The position numbers and the translations under genes are program-made. Below are positions 7,438-15,286 of a DNA stretch of 25,813 nt, one piece after another; position 1 is the stretch's first letter; each line of letters opens with the position of its first letter. The stretch covers positions 1 through 25,813 of IMG/VR virus record IMGVR_UViG_3300032516_000177; one strand, given 5' to 3'. The notes beneath the pieces were generated by a model. The model searched no databases and had not been told where the DNA came from. It saw only the letters and a list, made by a program, of their open reading frames with translations. The stretch comes from a virus.

Positions 7438-7883
7438 CAAAATTTATAATTATAGCACCCCATGCAGATGATGAGGTAATTGGGTGCTACGCTAAATTAG
7501 CCAGATATCAAGTAGCAAAAGTTTTATTTCCAAATAAACCTGCATTAATAGAGGCAAGCGATTCAAGTGAACATTTTAAATTTGGAAGGCAGTTGATTGC
7601 TGATCATAAATATTCAGATAAATATGTCTATCTGTTTCCAGATCCTATATATGAAACGCATCCATTACACAGGGAATTAGGTTCCGACGGGGAACGCCTT
7701 TTGCGAGCCGGTCTGCCTGTTATTTTTTATACAACAAATATGTTAGCCCCATACATTCATGAGGTGAAAGAGGCTGACAAAAAGAGAGATTGTCTATATG
7801 CTTTGTACAATAATAAAAGCAAATTGTGGGAGTATGAACATAAATACTTTTTGTTTGAAGGGTATAATGCCTGGTTGTTATGA
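7434..7883 (+). CDS. PIG-L/LmbE-like N-deacetylase, compact
   Basis: A 149-aa protein beginning with the diagnostic PIG-L/LmbE motif PHADDE (9-14), whose His and second Asp bind zinc and whose first Asp is the catalytic base in this family. A later HPLH (76-79) is a good candidate for the third zinc ligand. Family members remove acetyl groups from N-acetylglucosamine in GlcNAc-PI, mycothiol and bacillithiol precursors and other GlcNAc conjugates. Typical members exceed 200 aa, so this is a short form. It overlaps the glycosyltransferase gene by 4 bp, matching the common pairing of a sugar transferase with a de-N-acetylase. Confidence 0.7.
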   Translation: MTKFIIIAPHADDEVIGCYAKLARYQVAKVLFPNKPALIEASDSSEHFKFGRQLIADHKYSDKYVYLFPDPIYETHPLHRELGSDGERLLRAGLPVIFYTTNMLAPYIHEVKEADKKRDCLYALYNNKSKLWEYEHKYFLFEGYNAWLL

Positions 7884-8806
7884 GTAGACTAATATTAGTA
7901 CCACAATATCCTACTAAACTGAGATATCAGGAATGGTGGTTTGATAGATTCCCTGAGGAGTTTAGTTTCTACTTTAATGAAATCATTGTACTTGGTGGGG
8001 AGGCTCATTATACGATAGAAGACCTTGGTAATAGTTTTGCCCCTGTTGAAGCCTCAATAGCATTTGAATTACTACAAATACAAATTTACAATGAAATGCA
8101 ATTGAAAAAGGATGATATTCTGTTGCTATGTGATTTAAGTTTCCCAGGATTGTTTGCCAATATTTTATTTCATAAACGCCCTAACCGATGTTTTGCTATT
8201 TGTCATGCTACAAGTAAAAATGCACATGATTATTATGCAAAAGATAAGAAAATTAAGTTTCCTATTGAAACTAATCAAGCAAAACTATTTGATGCTATAT
8301 TTGTAGCAACAGAATATCATAAGCATAAATTAAATTGGGGGAATGTTATTGTTCAAGGGTTTCCTAATCCTCCCTTTCCTATCCCTGTACCCACAGCAAA
8401 TAAAGAATATCCAATAATAAGTGTAGCAAGAAATTCAGTACAAAAAAGGACTTTACATATTGAAAAAGAAGTAGAAAAAGCATTTAATACCCAAATAGTT
8501 AGACCAGATGTTCAAACTTGGGAAGAATATTATTCCTTTTTGGCTTCTGCAAAAGTATTATTAATTACTTCAAAGGAAGAGACTTACGGATATCAGGTTG
8601 TTGATGCAGTACTTAATGATTGTATTCCTATTGCCCCGAATCATTTTAGTTATCCTGAACTATTACCTAAAGAATATTTATATAATACGATTGGAGAACT
8701 TATTCAAATAATAATAAAAGCTCTACACAATAAACTATCTGTTCCAGAGTTAAAAGTTCATCCCGATTATTTTTATCAAAATATATATATGTATATGACA
8801 TCATGA
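7880..8806 (+). CDS. GT-B fold glycosyltransferase (GT4-like)
   Basis: A 308-aa protein with two Rossmann-like halves. The C-terminal half has PIISVARNSVQKR (178-190), ASAKVLLITSKEETYGYQVVDAVLND (222-247) and CIPIAPNHFSYPELLP, matching the sugar-nucleotide-binding end of GT4-type enzymes (the E-x-(F/Y)-G-x2-x2-(D/E)-A pattern). The N-terminal half, which would bind the acceptor, includes DDILLLCDLSFPG and an FPNPP linker. It is wedged between the deacetylase and the DpdA-like gene with 4-bp overlaps, so the acceptor may be the modified base in DNA or a precursor. A surface-polysaccharide role is the alternative. Confidence 0.72.
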   Translation: MSRLILVPQYPTKLRYQEWWFDRFPEEFSFYFNEIIVLGGEAHYTIEDLGNSFAPVEASIAFELLQIQIYNEMQLKKDDILLLCDLSFPGLFANILFHKRPNRCFAICHATSKNAHDYYAKDKKIKFPIETNQAKLFDAIFVATEYHKHKLNWGNVIVQGFPNPPFPIPVPTANKEYPIISVARNSVQKRTLHIEKEVEKAFNTQIVRPDVQTWEEYYSFLASAKVLLITSKEETYGYQVVDAVLNDCIPIAPNHFSYPELLPKEYLYNTIGELIQIIIKALHNKLSVPELKVHPDYFYQNIYMYMTS

Positions 8807-9840
8807 AAAAACCAAAAGTAATTTTAGATTCCGGTGCATACACTGCACATAGGAAAGGTAAAAAGATTGACATTGATGACTATGCCGAATACGTAAAAGA
8901 GCATGGTAATGAGTATGATATGTGCTTTAACCTTGATTCAATAGGTAATGCTAAAAAAAGTTATACCAATTGGAAATATCTTCAAAGTAAAGGAGTAGAT
9001 ACTGTCCCTATTTATCACATAGGAACTAATGAAGTTTTCCTCAGGAAGTATTTACGTGAAACTGATTATATTGGCTTAGGAGCAATTGCCAATCTTGAGA
9101 CAACTCAACGATTACTTGGATTAAGTCATATATGGAAAACGTATCTTACAAACAAAGAAGGGATACCCACCGTAAAAGTACATGGATTAGGATTAACGGC
9201 TGTTGATATTATGATTCGTTATCCATGGTATTCCGTTGATAGTTTCACTCCAGTTATTTCTGCGGTATGGGGTAGTGTATTACTACCCAGATTGGATAAT
9301 GATGGTACTCCTCATTATTTTAAACTTGGGATCAGTAAAATATCTGATCAAGGGGACCACAAAGTAGATATGGCAAATAGTTTTCCAAGTCTGCCAGAAA
9401 GGAGTAAAGGAGTTTACTATAAATTGTTTGAAAAGTATGGATTTAAAATAGGGGAAATAGCCTATCAAGTAAAAAAAGATAGGAGAGGAAAACAAGGAGA
9501 AAATGAAAGGAAACCAGTTCCTATGTTTGACTTAATAAAGCCTGCAAATATAAAAACAAGAACGTTAGCAAACAGTTGGGAAGAAAGGATGAGGTGGAAC
9601 CTAACAATGTGGACACACCTTAGAAAAAGGTTACCCATCTATCCAAGACCCTTCGTGGATAAAAATGATGCTTATGAAGAAGAGATAAACAATCATCCAA
9701 AGACAATAATGTATATGGGAGTTTCAACTACAACTCACTTAAACATATTTAATATGATTTCTCCTAAACTTGATATTCTAATAAGTTATGCTTATTTAAC
9801 TGATCCTATTAATAAATTAATTAAAGAGTATATAAAATGA
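8803..9840 (+). CDS. dpdA: DpdA-like DNA 7-deazaguanine transglycosylase
   Basis: A 345-aa TGT-like TIM-barrel protein. Strand-end motifs are VILDSGAYTA (6-15), CFNLDSIGN (41-49), VPIYHIG (68-74), YIGLGAI (89-95), VKVHGLGLTA (124-133) and YPWYSVDSFTP (140-150). DSGA, GLGAI and SVDS are typical of phage DpdA proteins, which exchange guanine in DNA for a deazaguanine base; one of the Asp residues (D9 or D146) would be catalytic. Residues 220-270 are basic and may contact DNA. The presence of all precursor genes in the same operon strongly supports this over a tRNA enzyme. It overlaps its neighbours by 4 bp. Confidence 0.75.
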   Translation: MKKPKVILDSGAYTAHRKGKKIDIDDYAEYVKEHGNEYDMCFNLDSIGNAKKSYTNWKYLQSKGVDTVPIYHIGTNEVFLRKYLRETDYIGLGAIANLETTQRLLGLSHIWKTYLTNKEGIPTVKVHGLGLTAVDIMIRYPWYSVDSFTPVISAVWGSVLLPRLDNDGTPHYFKLGISKISDQGDHKVDMANSFPSLPERSKGVYYKLFEKYGFKIGEIAYQVKKDRRGKQGENERKPVPMFDLIKPANIKTRTLANSWEERMRWNLTMWTHLRKRLPIYPRPFVDKNDAYEEEINNHPKTIMYMGVSTTTHLNIFNMISPKLDILISYAYLTDPINKLIKEYIK

Positions 9841-10520
9841 AAAGGACAAAGGTAAAAGAAATTATTCTTCCACTCTTTACTCTACAAAGGTCAAAAAGAG
9901 TTCTTAAGTCAGGAGTACAGACTTTAAAGGAAGATGTTGAAACTTTTATGATCCCTACCCTACAAAAGTATGGATTTGATGGAAAGTTAGTTCTAGCAAA
10001 GGAGGTAGATAAAAAACATGCTAAGAAAGATTATGAAAGCTATTCACCCGCAAGAACAAGTGCAAGACAATTGTTATATGGTGCTGAAGCAGGGTGGTTT
10101 CTTGAGATTTGGAAGCAAGGTAGGCCAAAGACAAAACTTGTTGTAAAACCATTTGTGAGGGAAGATTTAAAAGCAATAAGAAATTTACCAAGGTATAATT
10201 TAAGAACGATTGTTGCTCAAATGCTAATGACTAATGCCCATCCTCAGGCTCGTATAAAAGCAATATTAGATAAGTTTTATGCATTAGATTTGACATTCTT
10301 AATTATGACAAAAACAGGAATGTTTTGGTTGGGTAAATATCGTTCTATACCATTTGATCAATATGATTTAACCTATCGGAAGGATAAAAAAACATTAGAT
10401 AGATTACGTGTTAAGAATGGTTTTCAAAAAGGAAAGATTCATAGTATTAAAGATTGTTTGGTAGAAGAATTAAAGAAAGAGTTATATTTCTTCAATAAAA
10501 ATAATAAATATGAAAGTTAA
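9837..10520 (+). CDS. Hypothetical basic protein between the DpdA-like and clamp genes
   Basis: A 227-aa lysine- and arginine-rich protein with no motif I recognise. It starts MKRTKVKEI, one of the recurrent M-x-R-T-K N-termini in this window. The middle has aromatic beta-like segments (AGWFLEIWKQ, TLTFLIMTKTGMFWLGKYRS). The pattern is that of a nucleic-acid-binding protein but no fold can be assigned. It overlaps the DpdA-like gene by 4 bp and the clamp gene by 11 bp, which suggests translation coupled to both. It may help DNA modification or replication. Confidence 0.65.
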   Translation: MKRTKVKEIILPLFTLQRSKRVLKSGVQTLKEDVETFMIPTLQKYGFDGKLVLAKEVDKKHAKKDYESYSPARTSARQLLYGAEAGWFLEIWKQGRPKTKLVVKPFVREDLKAIRNLPRYNLRTIVAQMLMTNAHPQARIKAILDKFYALDLTFLIMTKTGMFWLGKYRSIPFDQYDLTYRKDKKTLDRLRVKNGFQKGKIHSIKDCLVEELKKELYFFNKNNKYES

Positions 10521-11532
10521 TAAAGCACAACTACAAAAAGCACTTGAAATTGTCAAGCCAGGACTTGCCAGTAAAGAGCAAATTGAACAATCAACATCCT
10601 TTGCTTTTATAAAGGGAAGGGTGGTTACTTATAATGATGAGATTAGTGTTTCACATCCTGTAAAAGGCCTAGAATTAGAAGGAGCCATTTTAGCAGAGAA
10701 TCTTTATAAGTTTTTAACCAAAATTAAAAAGGAAGAGATTGAATTAGAATTAAAAGACAATGAAATTATTCTAACATCTGAAAAGGCTAAGGCAGGATTA
10801 CTTCTACAAAAGGAAATTAAACTTCCTTTGGAGGAAGGGGTTACTGAAAAGGGGGAATGGTATGATCTACCCGAACACTTTCTAACAGACCTTGCTTTTG
10901 TAATGACAATTTGTGGGAAAGATTTAAGTCGTCCTATTTTAACGGCTTGTCATATAAATAAGGCGGGATTTATTGAAGGTTCTGATGGTTATAGGATAGC
11001 CCGTTGTGAATTAGGAGAGAAATTACCAGTAGATACTTTTCTGTTACCAGCAAAATCCGCAGTTGAGGTAGTAAAAATGAAACCAATTCAGATGGCTGAA
11101 GGAAAAGGATGGATTCATTTTAAAACACCAGCAAGAACAATTATTCACTGTCGTATCCTTTTAGGGGATAGATATCCTACAACAGGATCCTGGTTTAATG
11201 AGGATGGTATTTTAGTTAGGCTTCCAAAAATAACTAATGAAATATTAGCAAGGGCACAGGTATTTGCAAAGAGGGATCATTTACTTGATGAGTCAATTAC
11301 ACTTTCTTTTGAGAAAGGACTTTTTTGTATGACATCCCAATCCGACACAGGTTGGTTTAAAGAGGAGGCAGACATGCGATTTACAAGTACACCTGTTAAG
11401 ATTGATGTAACCCCATACCTGTTAAAAAGTATATTGGAAGAGACAAGCACATTTAAATATACTGAAGATAAACTTACCTTTAAAGGTGAAAGGTGGTATT
11501 ATGTCACAACACTAAGACATCCCAAGAAATGA
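10510..11532 (+). CDS. dnaN: DNA polymerase sliding clamp (beta-clamp-like)
   Basis: A 340-aa divergent beta-type clamp, a little shorter than bacterial DnaN (about 366 aa). Domain 1 starts MKVNKAQLQKALEIVKPGL; the central section LSRPILTACHINKAGFIEGSDGYRIARCEL followed by LPVDTFLLPAKSAVEVVKM is the recognisable domain 2 to 3 region of DnaN; the C-terminal part ends in a short basic tail. It would encircle DNA and tether the polymerase encoded just downstream. The clamp loader is the gene at 14215. Its stop overlaps the next start by 4 bp. Confidence 0.8.
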   Translation: MKVNKAQLQKALEIVKPGLASKEQIEQSTSFAFIKGRVVTYNDEISVSHPVKGLELEGAILAENLYKFLTKIKKEEIELELKDNEIILTSEKAKAGLLLQKEIKLPLEEGVTEKGEWYDLPEHFLTDLAFVMTICGKDLSRPILTACHINKAGFIEGSDGYRIARCELGEKLPVDTFLLPAKSAVEVVKMKPIQMAEGKGWIHFKTPARTIIHCRILLGDRYPTTGSWFNEDGILVRLPKITNEILARAQVFAKRDHLLDESITLSFEKGLFCMTSQSDTGWFKEEADMRFTSTPVKIDVTPYLLKSILEETSTFKYTEDKLTFKGERWYYVTTLRHPKK

Positions 11533-12779
11533 TAGAAGGGTTTTTTACAAAGAAAGAAACGGAATCAAAGTCCCGACCTGCAGGTAAATCTCAATCATGT
11601 GTCTCCTGCGGATTATACAAGGATTGTGACTCCCCAAAAATGGAACCTTATGGTAACTTCAAAAAGAAGATACTTAATATTGGTGAGGCTCCTGGGGAAT
11701 ATGAGGATAGGAATGGAAAACCTTGGCAGGGTAAGATGGGAAGAATGCTACAACAAACCTATGAAGACTTAGATGTTGATTTGTTTGAGGATTGTTTAAA
11801 TATAAATTCAGTAAACTGTCGACCAAAAGATAAGCAAGGTCATAATAGAGCTCCTTCCAATGTAGAGATCGATTGCTGCCGTAAGAGAGTATTCAGTATA
11901 ATAGAGGAATACAAACCCAAGGTAATACTTTTATTAGGAAATGCCCCCTTATATAGCCTTATTGGACATAGATGGAAAAAGGACTTGGGTGGGATTACAA
12001 AGTGGAGAGGATTTACTATTCCTGATCAAGACTTCAAGACTTGGTTATGCCCTACATTTCATCCCAGTTATATTGAAAGGGCTAATAGTATTTCTAACTA
12101 TAAAGGTGAACCTATTGAAAATGTTATTTGGAAACAGGATTTAAAGGAAGCGTTTGGTATGGCAAAGATTCCCTTTCCTGTTTATGTTGAACCTGTAATT
12201 GAAATTATAGAAGACCTATCAGTATTAAAGAAAATAAAATATGAGAGTGCTTTTGATTATGAAACAACTGGATTAAAGCCTCACGCCGTAGGACATAGAA
12301 TTATTTGTGTTTCAATAGCTGATACAGAAAACCATGCGTATGTGTTTTTAATGCCAAAGACAAGAAAAGAAAGGGAGCCATTCATACAATATTTAATAAA
12401 CCCAGAGTTAAAAAAAGTTGCTCAAAATATGAAGTATGAACATTGTTGGAGTAAAGTAAGACTGGGAGTTGACGTACAAGGTTGGGAATGGGATACAATG
12501 CTAGCAACTCATTTGTTTGATAATAGACCTGGGATTTGTGGATTAAAGTTTCAAGTCTATGTACAATTTGGAGTTGTTGATTACTCCAGTGATGTAGATC
12601 CTTACATGAAAGCAGTAGATAATATAAATGCTAATTCATTAAATAAGATGCTTGACTTATTAAAAACACCAAATGGTAAGGAGGTATTATGTAAATATTG
12701 TGGATTAGATAGCATAAATGAATTGAGACTTGCAAATAGACAACGAATGAATTTATTACCTTTTTACTATGTACTATGA
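11529..12779 (+). CDS. Uracil-DNA glycosylase (family 4-like) fused to 3'-5' exonuclease domain
   Basis: A 416-aa two-domain protein. Residues 20-210 are a family 4/5-like UDG: cysteines C24, C27, C97 and C116/C117 are placed to hold a [4Fe-4S] cluster, motif A is GEAPGEYED (52-60) with GKPWQGKMG, and motif B is HPS (178-180). Residues 235-405 are the proofreading exonuclease of family A polymerases: D243-x-E245 (Exo I), N300 region (Exo II, with E304 where Asp is common), D322, and Y390-x3-D394 (Exo III). A polymerase with an N-terminal UDG-like domain is known in SPO1. The frame ends at a 7-bp duplication where the polymerase begins. The start is the ATG overlapping the clamp stop, not an upstream GTG at 11493. 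Confidence 0.82.
   Translation: MIEGFFTKKETESKSRPAGKSQSCVSCGLYKDCDSPKMEPYGNFKKKILNIGEAPGEYEDRNGKPWQGKMGRMLQQTYEDLDVDLFEDCLNINSVNCRPKDKQGHNRAPSNVEIDCCRKRVFSIIEEYKPKVILLLGNAPLYSLIGHRWKKDLGGITKWRGFTIPDQDFKTWLCPTFHPSYIERANSISNYKGEPIENVIWKQDLKEAFGMAKIPFPVYVEPVIEIIEDLSVLKKIKYESAFDYETTGLKPHAVGHRIICVSIADTENHAYVFLMPKTRKEREPFIQYLINPELKKVAQNMKYEHCWSKVRLGVDVQGWEWDTMLATHLFDNRPGICGLKFQVYVQFGVVDYSSDVDPYMKAVDNINANSLNKMLDLLKTPNGKEVLCKYCGLDSINELRLANRQRMNLLPFYYVL
12765..12778 (+). repeat. 7-bp tandem duplication TACTATG at the exonuclease/polymerase junction
   Basis: TACTATG at 12765-12771 is repeated at 12772-12778. Taking out one copy joins the upstream frame (LLPFYY) to the downstream frame (EPEIMNAY) in one continuous UDG-exo-polymerase ORF. 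The duplication creates both the TGA that ends the upstream gene and the ATG-bearing overlap that starts the polymerase. Confidence 0.85.
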
Positions 12780-14175
12780 ACCAGAAATAATGAATGCTTA
12801 TAAACTCCTTCACGAAGGAGTATTAGCCTTCGCCCATGCTGAACAGCAAGGGATTCGTATTGATATGGAGTATGTTACTCTTAAAATGAAACATCTAACA
12901 AGAACTATTGAAAAGTTAGAAGCCAATTTTAGTAAAACCAAATTCTTTAGACATTGGCAACATACTGTTAAGGGAAAAGTCAACATTCATTCTAATGTAC
13001 AATTGGCTAATTTCCTTTATAAAATTAAAGGGATTCAAATAGAAAAGGAAACTGTCTCAGGACAGGGTGCTACGGATGAAGAAGCCCTGCGAAAGATGGA
13101 CATCCCTGAATTAAGTGACTTACTACAAATTCGTAAACTTAAAAAAATACGTGATACTTACCTGGATGGATTTATAAGAGAACAAGTTGATGGATATATA
13201 CATCCTTTTTTCAATCTACATTTAGTTAAAACATATCGTTCAAGTTCTGATAGTCCTAATTTCCAGAATATTCCTAAACGTGATGAGGAAGCAATGATGA
13301 TTGTTCGGAGAGCACTTTGTCCCCGTCCTGGGCATCAGTTATTAGAATTAGATTATTCGGGGCTTGAAGTACGTATTGCTGCCTGTTATCATAAGGATAA
13401 GACTATGTTAGCCTATATAAACAATCCTGCCTCAGATATGCATACGGATATGGCAAAACAGATATTTATCATAGATAAATTTAATAAGGATCTTCCATCA
13501 CATAATGTATTAAGACAAGCTGTCAAAAACGGATTTGTCTTTCCAGAGTTCTACGGGGACTATTATAAAAATTGTGCTGAGAGTATGGCTTGCTCGTGGG
13601 GTAAATTAGGCAGGGGTGTATGGAAACCTGGACAGGGAATAGACATGCCTGAAGGACATTTAGCTGATCATTTTATTAAAAAGGGAATTAAATCATTTCC
13701 AAAGTTTGTTGACCATGTACAAAAGATAGAAAAGGATTTTTGGGGTAGGAGGTTCCCTGAGTATGCTAAGTGGAAAGAAACTTGGTGGAGAGAGTACAAG
13801 AAAAAAGGATACCTTATAATGCATACAGGATTTAGATGTAGTGGAATTATGAGTAGAAATGATGTAATTAACTATCCCGTACAAGGATCTGCATTTCATT
13901 GTTTATTGTGGAGTTTTATTGAGTTAGATAAGAGGTTAGAAAGAAAAGAAATGAATTCCAAAATTGTAGGTCAAGTACATGACTCTATCATAATAGATAT
14001 TGACCCAAGAGAATTGGAAGAGGTTGTCAAACTTGTTTATAAAATTACATGTCAAGATATACAGAAAACCTGGCCTTGGATAATTGTTCCACTTGATATA
14101 GAAATAGAATTATGTCCAATAGATGGTAGTTGGGCAGAGAAAGAGAAGTATGAATTTAGATATTTCTTTAGTTAA
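12769..14175 (+). CDS. polA: DNA polymerase family A, polymerase domain
   Basis: A 468-aa polymerase module. The thumb region (11-140) includes AEQQGIRID; TYRSSSDSPNFQNIPKRD (155-172) is the conserved DNA-binding stretch; motif A is LDYSGLEVR (194-202) with metal ligand D195; motif B/O-helix is R249-x3-K253-NGFVFPEFYG, one residue longer than the E. coli helix; motif C is QVHDS with H404-D405. About 60 extra residues lie between motif B and NYPVQGSA. It overlaps the exonuclease gene by 11 bp. The natural partner domain is the UDG-exonuclease upstream, so the two products probably act together. The gene is followed directly by the third promoter-like element. Confidence 0.9.
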   Translation: MYYEPEIMNAYKLLHEGVLAFAHAEQQGIRIDMEYVTLKMKHLTRTIEKLEANFSKTKFFRHWQHTVKGKVNIHSNVQLANFLYKIKGIQIEKETVSGQGATDEEALRKMDIPELSDLLQIRKLKKIRDTYLDGFIREQVDGYIHPFFNLHLVKTYRSSSDSPNFQNIPKRDEEAMMIVRRALCPRPGHQLLELDYSGLEVRIAACYHKDKTMLAYINNPASDMHTDMAKQIFIIDKFNKDLPSHNVLRQAVKNGFVFPEFYGDYYKNCAESMACSWGKLGRGVWKPGQGIDMPEGHLADHFIKKGIKSFPKFVDHVQKIEKDFWGRRFPEYAKWKETWWREYKKKGYLIMHTGFRCSGIMSRNDVINYPVQGSAFHCLLWSFIELDKRLERKEMNSKIVGQVHDSIIIDIDPRELEEVVKLVYKITCQDIQKTWPWIIVPLDIEIELCPIDGSWAEKEKYEFRYFFS

Positions 14176-14178
14176 TTA

Positions 14179-14202
14179 GAACCAAATAATTTTTGTATAA
14201 TA
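14179..14202 (+). promoter_or_regulatory. Conserved 24-nt promoter-like element, copy 3 (P3)
   Basis: Identical to the copies at 245 and 3381, with TATAAT at 14196-14201, 3 bp after the polymerase stop. The next ATG (14215) is only 13 nt after the end of TATAAT, so a start about 7 nt downstream would give an almost leaderless mRNA. It would drive the clamp loader and recombination genes. Confidence 0.7.
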
Positions 14203-14214
14203 TATAAAACCATT

Positions 14215-15126
14215 ATGAGCCTATACCTAAAATACAGACCAAGGAGATTAGAACGGATTAGAGGTAATATAAATCTAATTAAAACTTTGGGTGCTTTACT
14301 TCAACAGGAAGACTGTCCACGTACCTTTTTACTTCATGGACCTACTGGTTGTGGTAAAACTACCATAGCCAGAATAATGGCGAATAGACTGGGGAGTACA
14401 GGAATTGATATACGAGAAATAAACTCTGCTGACTTTAGAGGGATTGACACAATACGGGATGTCATACAAAAAAGTCAGTATATGCCAGTTGAAAGTAAAT
14501 GTACATTTTGGATAATTGATGAGTGTCATAAACTGACAGGGGATGCACAGAATGCACTATTAAAAATATTGGAGGATACACCAGATCAAGTATATTTCGT
14601 CCTATGTACTACTGAACCCCAGAAACTAATTGCCACTATAAAAGGTAGGTGTAGTCAATTCCAAGTAAAACCTTTGTCAGAGGAAGAGATGCTTTCTTTA
14701 TTAAAAGATGTAGTTTCAAAGGAAGGAGATGAACTTGAGCAAGAAGTATATGATATAATTATAAGGGACAGCACAGGTTTACCAAGGAACGCATTACAAA
14801 TACTTGAACAGGTATTAAATGCTCCAGAGGAAGAGAGATTAAAAGTTGCTGAACAAGCACAGTTTGAATATTCACAAGCTATTGAATTATGTAGAGCTCT
14901 GTTAAATAAATCACCGTGGAAGGTAATAAATAAAATATTGGCAGGGTTAAAAGAACAAGAGGCTGAAACAATTAGAAGGATTGTATTGGGGTATTGTCAA
15001 GCGGTATTATTAAAAACGGATAATTATCAAGCGGGAGTTGTATTAGAAGAATTTATCAGTCCATTTTATGATTCAGGATTTCCACAATTAGTATATGCTT
15101 GTTATTCAATAATTAAAACCAAATAA
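14215..15126 (+). CDS. DNA polymerase clamp loader subunit (DnaX/RFC-like AAA+ ATPase)
   Basis: A 303-aa AAA+ protein. It starts with the typical LYLKYRPRRL box, then Walker A GPTGCGKT (42-49), Walker B WIIDE (99-103) with ECHKL, sensor 1 in VLCTTEPQ (129-136), and the arginine-finger motif GRCSQF (144-149). Residues 150-210 are the lid domain (TGLPRNALQILEQ), and the rest is the collar-like C-terminus. It would load the clamp encoded at 10510. Only one loader subunit is visible, so the ring may be a homo-oligomer or use a second subunit elsewhere. It is the first gene after P3. Confidence 0.88.
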   Translation: MSLYLKYRPRRLERIRGNINLIKTLGALLQQEDCPRTFLLHGPTGCGKTTIARIMANRLGSTGIDIREINSADFRGIDTIRDVIQKSQYMPVESKCTFWIIDECHKLTGDAQNALLKILEDTPDQVYFVLCTTEPQKLIATIKGRCSQFQVKPLSEEEMLSLLKDVVSKEGDELEQEVYDIIIRDSTGLPRNALQILEQVLNAPEEERLKVAEQAQFEYSQAIELCRALLNKSPWKVINKILAGLKEQEAETIRRIVLGYCQAVLLKTDNYQAGVVLEEFISPFYDSGFPQLVYACYSIIKTK

Positions 15127-15127
15127 T

Positions 15128-15286
15128 ATGACAAAAATTGATTTACACATTTTATTTCATCAGGAAACAGGAAAGTATCAACCCTTATTAATAGATGAAA
15201 AAATTCCACTTTCTGCAAGAGCCTCAGAAAAGGAATATATTAAATGGTTAGAAGATAGATTAGTAGTAATAAATAATATGACATAA
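15128..15286 (+). CDS. Small hypothetical protein (52 aa)
   Basis: An ATG one base after the clamp-loader stop opens a 52-codon frame (MTKIDLHILFHQETGKY at the start, WLEDRLVVINNMT at the end) that stops 2 bases before the next gene. The tight fit between two real genes, on the same strand, supports it. The content is beta-strand-like and acidic, then a short helix. No family recognised. Confidence 0.6.
   Translation: MTKIDLHILFHQETGKYQPLLIDEKIPLSARASEKEYIKWLEDRLVVINNMT

Noticed and set aside
15117-15127. A partial match (AACCAAATAAT) to the first half of the conserved promoter-like element, at the end of the clamp-loader gene
   Set aside because: The T-run and TATAATA part are missing and the match is within the coding end of the gene, so it is probably chance in AT-rich DNA.
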